The notes under the pieces: model-generated
Told to the model about the DNA's origin: nothing
Database searches by the model: none
The model's input: only the letters and a program-made list of their open reading frames with translations
Origin: UBA7657 sp049653045
GTDB taxonomy: Bacteria > Pseudomonadota > Alphaproteobacteria > Micavibrionales > Micavibrionaceae
Assembly (NCBI GenBank): GCA_049653045.1
Contig: JBASFN010000078.1
Coordinates: forward strand, 1 to 5,332
Reading direction: 5' to 3'
DNA length: 5,332 nucleotides
Shown: positions 3,401 to 5,332 of the stretch, piece after piece
Position numbering within the stretch: position 1 is the stretch's first letter
Layout: the number at the start of each line of letters is the position of its first letter
Translations under genes and position numbers: made by a program

Positions 3401-5332
3401 GGAGTCTTGTTTGTTGGAACCCGGCGCTTGCTTTTGTGCGAGTATAGCCTCGGCCTTGGCAATAAGAGAATCAACCATTTGATCGGATTGATCCAATGCC
3501 TTTTTAAAGTCAGGCTGGGAGCCGTCTTTTGCGCCATCCAGCAATTTTTGCATGAGAGCAGGATCGCCTCCGGTGCTCATAAAAATAGAGACCGTCTTGT
3601 AAATGCCTTTAAGCTTGTCCTTGTCCGCGACGCTGATGTCCTGGGTAATATCGACATCGTAATTTTTTTTCAGAAAATCCACCATGACAGGCAACATCGT
3701 ATCGGGATCGTACTGGTCTTTAATCTTGTTCTCTGCAAAGGTGTTTTGTGTGAGAATGTTTAAAAGGTCTTTTGCATTGACCTTTTCTCCTTTCACAAGA
3801 AGTGCATCCATGGTTCCGTCGGCTTTTGCGGTATCGGCAGGAGAATCGGTTGGTGTTGTGTCAGGAGTCGCGGCCGCGGTCAGTCTTTTGGCATTGTCAT
3901 CGACGAGTTTTTGAATGACATTCATCCGGCCAACTTGTGTCGGAGACTTGGCATTGATGTCCTCTGTTATTTTTTTCATCGCGCCGACGTCGCCCTTGGC
4001 ATCTCGATAGATATACGCCGCTTGCATCAATTTGGTAATGGCGTCTTTGTCTTCGATCCCGAAACTGTCTCCGGTCTTGATGTTGTTCGCCAGCATGAAT
4101 GTTTCAAGAACAGGATTGGCCACCGAGGGGTCGTAGTTTGGATCAAACGCCTTACCGAAGGCATTTAGAATGTCCGTGCCGGTGGAGCGTTTTCCATTGG
4201 CAAACAGGGAATCAAAAACAGCATCAATAGCCACCTTGGGCTTGGATGCAGGAACGGTTGCTTCCGCTGCTGGGGGTTCTGTCTCTGGCGCATTTTTTAT
4301 TGTTTCTTTTGCATCATCGGCAGCAGTACCGACAGGCTCTTTTACTTTTTTAGCAGGAGAAGCCTTCCTCGGAACGCCGCCATTTTCATGCAGGTAGTCA
4401 AGGGCATCCAGCATCGCCCTGCCCTCTTTGTAAAAACTATCGCGCTCGTTCCTTTCAAACATATCGAGGGTTTCATCGCCGTATATCCCGTCGATTGTTC
4501 CGGTATAGCTGCCATCGTTATTTTTAGACCATGATTGCATATAGCCCAGATAACGCTGAAGCGCCCATTCCATTTTGGCGTTGCTTTGCCCGTCGATGGG
4601 TCCTTCATATAAACCGTTATTCAGGGCGCGCAGTTGCGTCTGGACAATCTTGATCGCGTCCTCCCGGCTCGTGATACTGCCGCCTGCGGAGGGTGAAGTC
4701 AGCGTCTCGCGGGTAGTCACCGGAGTTTGATAGGCGGGATCATTGGAGGCAAAAGCCGGTTTGGTAACGACAGGCTCTTGCCGCAAGCCATAAATCACCT
4801 GTTTCACCGCCCGTGCCCGCATGCCGGGAATAACAGAATCTTGGAACATGTCGCGGCTGTCATCTTCGTTCGCCCGGAGAAGCTCGCTGCGTTTTCTTTC
4901 TTCCTCGCGCAATTCCTCGGTGTTGTTGTACTGCCTGTGAATGGCGATGGCCTCGTTATAGCCGCACAGCTTGCGCTCGCGCTCGGCGATAACATCCAGT
5001 TCGGTCGTTTGTATTTCGCCGATATTCTCCCGTTGTTCGACTTCGCTGTCATAGCTGCGGTCGCCGAATTTCCGGTCGAGAACGGTCGTCATAATTCTTT
5101 TGAAATAGGCTTCTTGCCCCGGCGGAACGATCAAGCGGTCAAACAGATTCCCGCCATTGATCCACTCATCGGAATATGTCATGCCGCGTCCGGGTCTGCC
5201 GCCGGTCGCCGCGAGCAAAGCCTCGGCCTCGGCGCGGTCTTCGTTGATGTCCATCGCCAGATCGATGATGTCCTCGATCTGCTTGTAAACTTTATTTTGA
5301 TCGAAGGGAGGATTGTTTAAAACGCCTTGCAG
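230..5332 (-). CDS. Giant multidomain protein with PGB-like module, PP2C-like phosphatase domain, coiled coils and Asp/Ala repeats (5' partial)
   Basis: This is one open frame of 1700 codons ending in TAG at 230-232. The first visible ATG (5252-5254) gives 1674 residues, but no convincing Shine-Dalgarno precedes it and the frame stays open to 5332. The extra 26 codons read like protein (IEDIIDLAMDINEDRAEAE across the ATG), so the start is probably outside the window. I do not recognise the whole protein. Numbered from that ATG, the order is PGB-like module 196-268, two diverged domain copies 342-458 and 479-605, weak hydrophobic segment 628-646, PP2C-like domain ~691-930, coiled coil 986-1095, acidic linker, duplicated coiled-coil unit 1201-1311, Asp/Ala repeats 1341-1415, hydrophobic segment 1430-1446, helical C-terminal part and polar tail. 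I see a single Cys (97). Phosphatase activity is plausible but unproven, since motif I is atypical. Location cannot be decided without the N-terminus; the PGB-like module and hydrophobic segments hint at the cell envelope. Confidence 0.9.
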   Translation of the reverse strand: MQGVLNNPPFDQNKVYKQIEDIIDLAMDINEDRAEAEALLAATGGRPGRGMTYSDEWINGGNLFDRLIVPPGQEAYFKRIMTTVLDRKFGDRSYDSEVEQRENIGEIQTTELDVIAERERKLCGYNEAIAIHRQYNNTEELREEERKRSELLRANEDDSRDMFQDSVIPGMRARAVKQVIYGLRQEPVVTKPAFASNDPAYQTPVTTRETLTSPSAGGSITSREDAIKIVQTQLRALNNGLYEGPIDGQSNAKMEWALQRYLGYMQSWSKNNDGSYTGTIDGIYGDETLDMFERNERDSFYKEGRAMLDALDYLHENGGVPRKASPAKKVKEPVGTAADDAKETIKNAPETEPPAAEATVPASKPKVAIDAVFDSLFANGKRSTGTDILNAFGKAFDPNYDPSVANPVLETFMLANNIKTGDSFGIEDKDAITKLMQAAYIYRDAKGDVGAMKKITEDINAKSPTQVGRMNVIQKLVDDNAKRLTAAATPDTTPTDSPADTAKADGTMDALLVKGEKVNAKDLLNILTQNTFAENKIKDQYDPDTMLPVMVDFLKKNYDVDITQDISVADKDKLKGIYKTVSIFMSTGGDPALMQKLLDGAKDGSQPDFKKALDQSDQMVDSLIAKAEAILAQKQAPGSNKQDSSGYKPDYMQPIMGTLSSAAVGLYATKYFSDEARLNREIKSYAKAKAALDSQEIGLNKGPAPTPPPPARDAPVAGTAQDVGRKYEDGKGGFIQHDAISAGTIDKPLNATEAKDYLRGIIKDASDTADRVLADAGNIKDWGGSTVSGAIVTPDGHIAHAHIGDSPIIAYVVDAQGNVTGTHVLNTLHNPDPYATHLIGENSGKESYQNLVADKTGKFEGTVKISDLTKNKGDRIILVAASDGVLDKVGDAPRTMTNVEEARKYIVGQVQKVAESYAPHIEAQLKKGGDASDIARSIVNGSQKYDNTSVAATIIDPENLPKNPVALLAADGNYMNGKIVSSAIKDSFHRHVSTHIPNETLRPVEAADATARPKDFEQRKKALEKQKSKIDGLIETVSQKKANSWWGAEKNLKSDQAAWRTRDLNLNDRLATAIFRKDGEPLSEKDFGKKERELLRERAQLDVEKELLDRREEALKAKKSKNSRYDTGTPDDTGKTPVNDVGVADVKDGSVTDEPNKNAPEAKNAPDADTKPVDTNTTPGDDDKKITPGEENAKSDKGRQASATDPDTVKKPEAIDKGNAGSSYKDLTAQKDILEKDYKNITESIEAQEKEIKKLEKFHQDAVDPQARRDYLHGLEEAQEKLIEDKAKAKETYKKITENYSDLIEKQKEIKDLTDLRDKANDAQTTREYNKKIAEAESGTRQDSNKSVDDKTAQNPAVDDTPVQDAPVDDAADVKDAADQVDDAADAKDAADKTKDAADVKDAADKADDTVDAVENAKDTADVKDAANKVDDAADAANNADNAVKPVEKASKLGKLIKVVGIGLPLIGAYFYSRDVDAKEKAMDKNTTLTQAQRDAIRLYHKGGLAQATFDPTLVIGASAAQGAKESFIKKYGEEVRPYLAQTDAEAFAELLGGGDQLERRHKIEDIVDAYVEANGVPPAGHPYYKLAKALQEVDDTRWTLDFNRAEAARDARDAAADALLAKVDSAAKADNNADDKNYTPAAPSDTDASGATAVVPKGLNGVDATTPFNTASSSPSPSVETSGGPSVTKKPDAGLKKNV
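245..265 (+). terminator. Weak candidate rho-independent terminator for dnaB
   Basis: Eighteen bases after the dnaB stop, AAGGCC pairs with GGCTTT (one G-T wobble) around a 7-base loop, and the 3' arm runs into five T. The stem is only 6 bp and the T-run overlaps it, so it is weak. It lies inside the last codons of the opposing giant gene, and chance formation is quite possible. Confidence 0.25.
455..916 (-). other. Helical C-terminal region, unrecognised (residues 1447-1600)
   Basis: This is a folded-looking region with alternating hydrophobic and charged residues and several aromatic positions: AIRLYHKGG (1470-1478), FIKKYGEEVRPYLAQ (1502-1516), HKIEDIVDAYVEANG (1536-1550) and YKLAKALQEVDDTRWTLDF (1559-1577). 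It closes with an Ala/Arg/Asp-rich helix (RAEAARDARDAAADALLAKV, 1579-1598). I cannot assign it to a family. Confidence 0.45.
917..967 (-). other. Hydrophobic segment, candidate transmembrane helix (residues 1430-1446)
   Basis: Residues LIKVVGIGLPLIGAYFY are the most hydrophobic stretch of the visible protein. They are preceded by Lys-rich KASKLGK and followed by the charged SRDVDAKEKAMDK. The length of 17 residues with an internal Lys is at the short end for a bilayer span, so a buried helix remains possible. It directly follows the Asp/Ala repeat array. Confidence 0.5.
1010..1234 (-). repeat. Asp/Ala-rich 13-residue repeat array (residues 1341-1415)
   Basis: There are six units around the pattern [KQP]-V-D-D-A-A-D-x-K-D-A-A-D, at 1341, 1354, 1367, 1380, 1393 (short, 10 residues) and 1403. 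At DNA level the period is 39 bp. A 19-bp core, gcagcatccttcacatcag on the + strand, is identical at 1053-1071 and 1122-1140, with a near copy at 1200-1218. The composition resembles LEA-like or apolipoprotein-like repeats, which in known proteins form long amphipathic helices or disordered spacers. No specific family is claimed. Confidence 0.8.
1322..1495 (-). repeat. Coiled-coil unit, copy 2 (residues 1254-1311)
   Basis: This is the second copy of the unit. It has YKKITE (1267-1272), IEKQKEIKDL (1278-1287), A-x-D-x-Q-x-x-R-x-Y (1294-1303) and AEAE (1308-1311). From the KxL motif to the end, the two copies align over 27 residues without a gap, with 9 identities including Ala, Asp, Gln, Arg and Tyr at fixed spacing. 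The copies are offset by 55 residues. Confidence 0.55.
1496..1654 (-). repeat. Coiled-coil unit, copy 1 (residues 1201-1253)
   Basis: This is the first of two adjacent related helical units. Landmarks are AQKDILEKD (1203-1211), YKNITE (1212-1217), IEAQEKEIKKL (1219-1229), then A-x-D-x-Q-x-x-R-x-Y (1236-1245) and EEAQ at the end. It probably forms a helical hairpin that is part of an extended stalk. Confidence 0.55.
1664..1969 (-). other. Acidic Asp/Lys/Thr/Pro low-complexity linker (residues 1096-1197)
   Basis: This is a probably disordered linker dominated by Asp, Lys, Thr, Pro, Gly and Asn, with loose short repeats such as KNAPEA-KNAPDA (1131-1142) and TTPGDDDKK-ITPGEEN (1151-1166). A similar KNAPETE occurs in the linker at 320-326. 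It joins the two coiled-coil regions and has no aromatic core residues. Confidence 0.6.
1970..2299 (-). other. Lys/Glu/Arg-rich coiled-coil region (residues 986-1095)
   Basis: There are two charged helical stretches, FEQRKKALEKQKSKIDGLIE (990-1009) and KERELLRERAQLDVEKELLD (1064-1083) continuing to 1095. They show spaced Leu/Ile residues typical of coiled coils. Between them is a Trp-containing segment (SWW at 1018-1020, W1033). This could form an antiparallel helical hairpin. No family is recognised. Confidence 0.6.
2465..3184 (-). other. PP2C/PPM-type Ser/Thr protein phosphatase-like domain (residues ~691-930)
   Basis: PPM phosphatases remove phosphate from Ser/Thr using two Mn/Mg ions held by aspartates. 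In order, this domain shows GGSTVSGAIV (757-766, the GSTA motif), HAHIGDSPIIAYV (774-786, the NVGDSR motif), a LxxxH-like stretch (LNTLHNP, 799-805), GDRIILVAASDGVLD (847-861, the metal-binding SDG motif with Asp857), and KYDNTSVAATII (918-929, the DN motif with Asp920). The length (~240 residues) fits the family. At the N-terminal end the usual pair, R-x-x-NED and V-x-DGxGG about 20 residues later, is not clear. Only YEDGKGG (701-707) is present, so Asp703 may be either motif I (with Asp720 in TIDK as motif II) or motif II with motif I missing. The fold is well supported; activity is uncertain. Confidence 0.85.
3317..3373 (-). other. Weak hydrophobic segment, possible membrane or amphipathic helix
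   Basis: Residues 628-646 (PIMGTLSSAAVGLYATKYF) are low in charge and rich in small and hydrophobic residues. They are followed by a charged helix (SDEARLNREIKSYAKAKAAL). The stretch is short and contains Ser, Thr and Lys, so it is marginal as a membrane span and could be a buried or amphipathic helix. A proline run (PAPTPPPPARDAP, 677-689) follows and separates it from the PP2C-like domain. Confidence 0.3.
3440..3820 (-). repeat. Diverged tandem domain, copy B (residues 479-605)
   Basis: This is the second copy of the unrecognised domain. It has D-A-L-x(3)-G-x(6)-DLLN (483-499), YDP-x(4)-PV-x(3)-F (515-527), DKD (544-546), GD-x(3)-M-x-K (563-570) and MVD (593-595). A Thr/Asp/Pro-rich linker (459-478) separates it from copy A. 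Identity over the best blocks is only about 6 of 17 and 6 of 13 residues, so the duplication is old at protein level and not visible as a DNA repeat. Confidence 0.65.
3881..4231 (-). repeat. Diverged tandem domain, copy A (residues 342-458)
   Basis: This is the first of two related ~120-residue helical domains with no family I can name. Landmarks shared with copy B are D-x-L-x(3)-G-x(6)-D-[IL]-L-N (348-364), YDP-x(4)-PV-x(3)-F (374-386), DKD (402-404), GD-x(3)-M-x-K (421-428), and a closing LVD (450-452). The spacing from DKD to GD is identical in both copies. Before it lies an Ala/Pro/Lys-rich linker (295-341). Confidence 0.65.
4451..4669 (-). other. Peptidoglycan-binding-like domain (PGB_1-type, two IDG half-repeats)
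   Basis: Residues 196-268 carry the signature of PGB_1-type modules: a helix with V-Q-x-Q-L (204-208), then G-x-Y-x-G-x-I-D-G. The core occurs twice, as YEGPIDG (216-222) and YTGTIDGIYGDET (250-262). The second is closer to the family's G-x-I-D-G-x-x-G-x-x-T pattern. The helix between them (ALQRYLGYMQ, 231-240) seems to close the first unit and open the second. In known proteins such modules bind peptidoglycan or serve as protein-interaction domains. This is a family assignment by motif only; the match outside the motifs is loose. Confidence 0.6.
4670..5332 (-). other. N-terminal helical region of the giant protein, no known domain
   Basis: This covers the 26 codons upstream of the visible ATG and residues 1-195. 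It is charged and mostly helix-like, with an Arg/Glu-rich stretch at 113-134 (EELREEERKRSELLRANEDD) that may form a short coiled coil. It ends in a Thr/Pro/Ser-rich linker (161-195). The protein's only cysteine that I can see is at 97 (KLCGYN). No signal peptide is visible, and none would be expected because the true N-terminus seems to lie beyond 5332. I recognise no family. Confidence 0.55.

Noticed and set aside
4727..5320. 197-codon open frame on the + strand opposite the N-terminal part of the giant gene
   Set aside because: Its Leu/Phe/Ile-rich translation is what antisense reading of Glu/Lys/Asp-rich codons gives. No domain is recognised, and it lies entirely within a much longer, domain-bearing frame.

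Overview
The window holds two convergent protein-coding genes that fill essentially every base. At the left edge on the + strand is the last 74 codons of the replicative DNA helicase gene dnaB. It is recognisable from its C-terminal helicase motif (AKQRHGPIGTV) and the YREEYYL segment. The wording of this tail resembles alphaproteobacterial DnaB, so a Gram-negative alphaproteobacterium is my best guess, with moderate confidence because only 74 residues are visible.

The rest of the window (230-5332, minus strand) is one uninterrupted reading frame of 1700 codons plus stop. The first ATG visible is at 5254, but the frame stays open and protein-like for 26 more codons to the edge of the window, so the true start probably lies outside. 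I do not recognise the full-length protein. It is a giant mosaic; residues are numbered here from the ATG at 5254. In order it has: an N-terminal helical region; a peptidoglycan-binding-like (PGB) module with two IDG motifs (196-268); two tandem diverged copies of an unrecognised ~120-residue domain (342-458 and 479-605); a weakly hydrophobic segment (628-646); a proline-rich hinge; a PP2C/PPM-type Ser/Thr phosphatase-like domain (about 691-930) with a non-canonical N-terminal motif; a Lys/Glu coiled coil (986-1095); an acidic low-complexity linker; a duplicated coiled-coil unit (1201-1311); a 13-residue Asp/Ala repeat array (1341-1415); a better hydrophobic segment (1430-1446); a helical C-terminal region; and a Ser/Thr/Pro-rich tail.

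The two genes meet tail to tail with 2 bp between their stop codons, so any transcription terminator must lie inside the opposing coding sequence. Nothing suggests that they cooperate. dnaB is a housekeeping gene, whereas the giant gene looks lineage-specific. From its parts, the giant protein may be a large envelope-associated or surface-associated scaffold carrying a phosphatase-like domain; that role is inference. No RNA genes, mobile elements or CRISPR arrays were seen, and no intergenic stretch exists.
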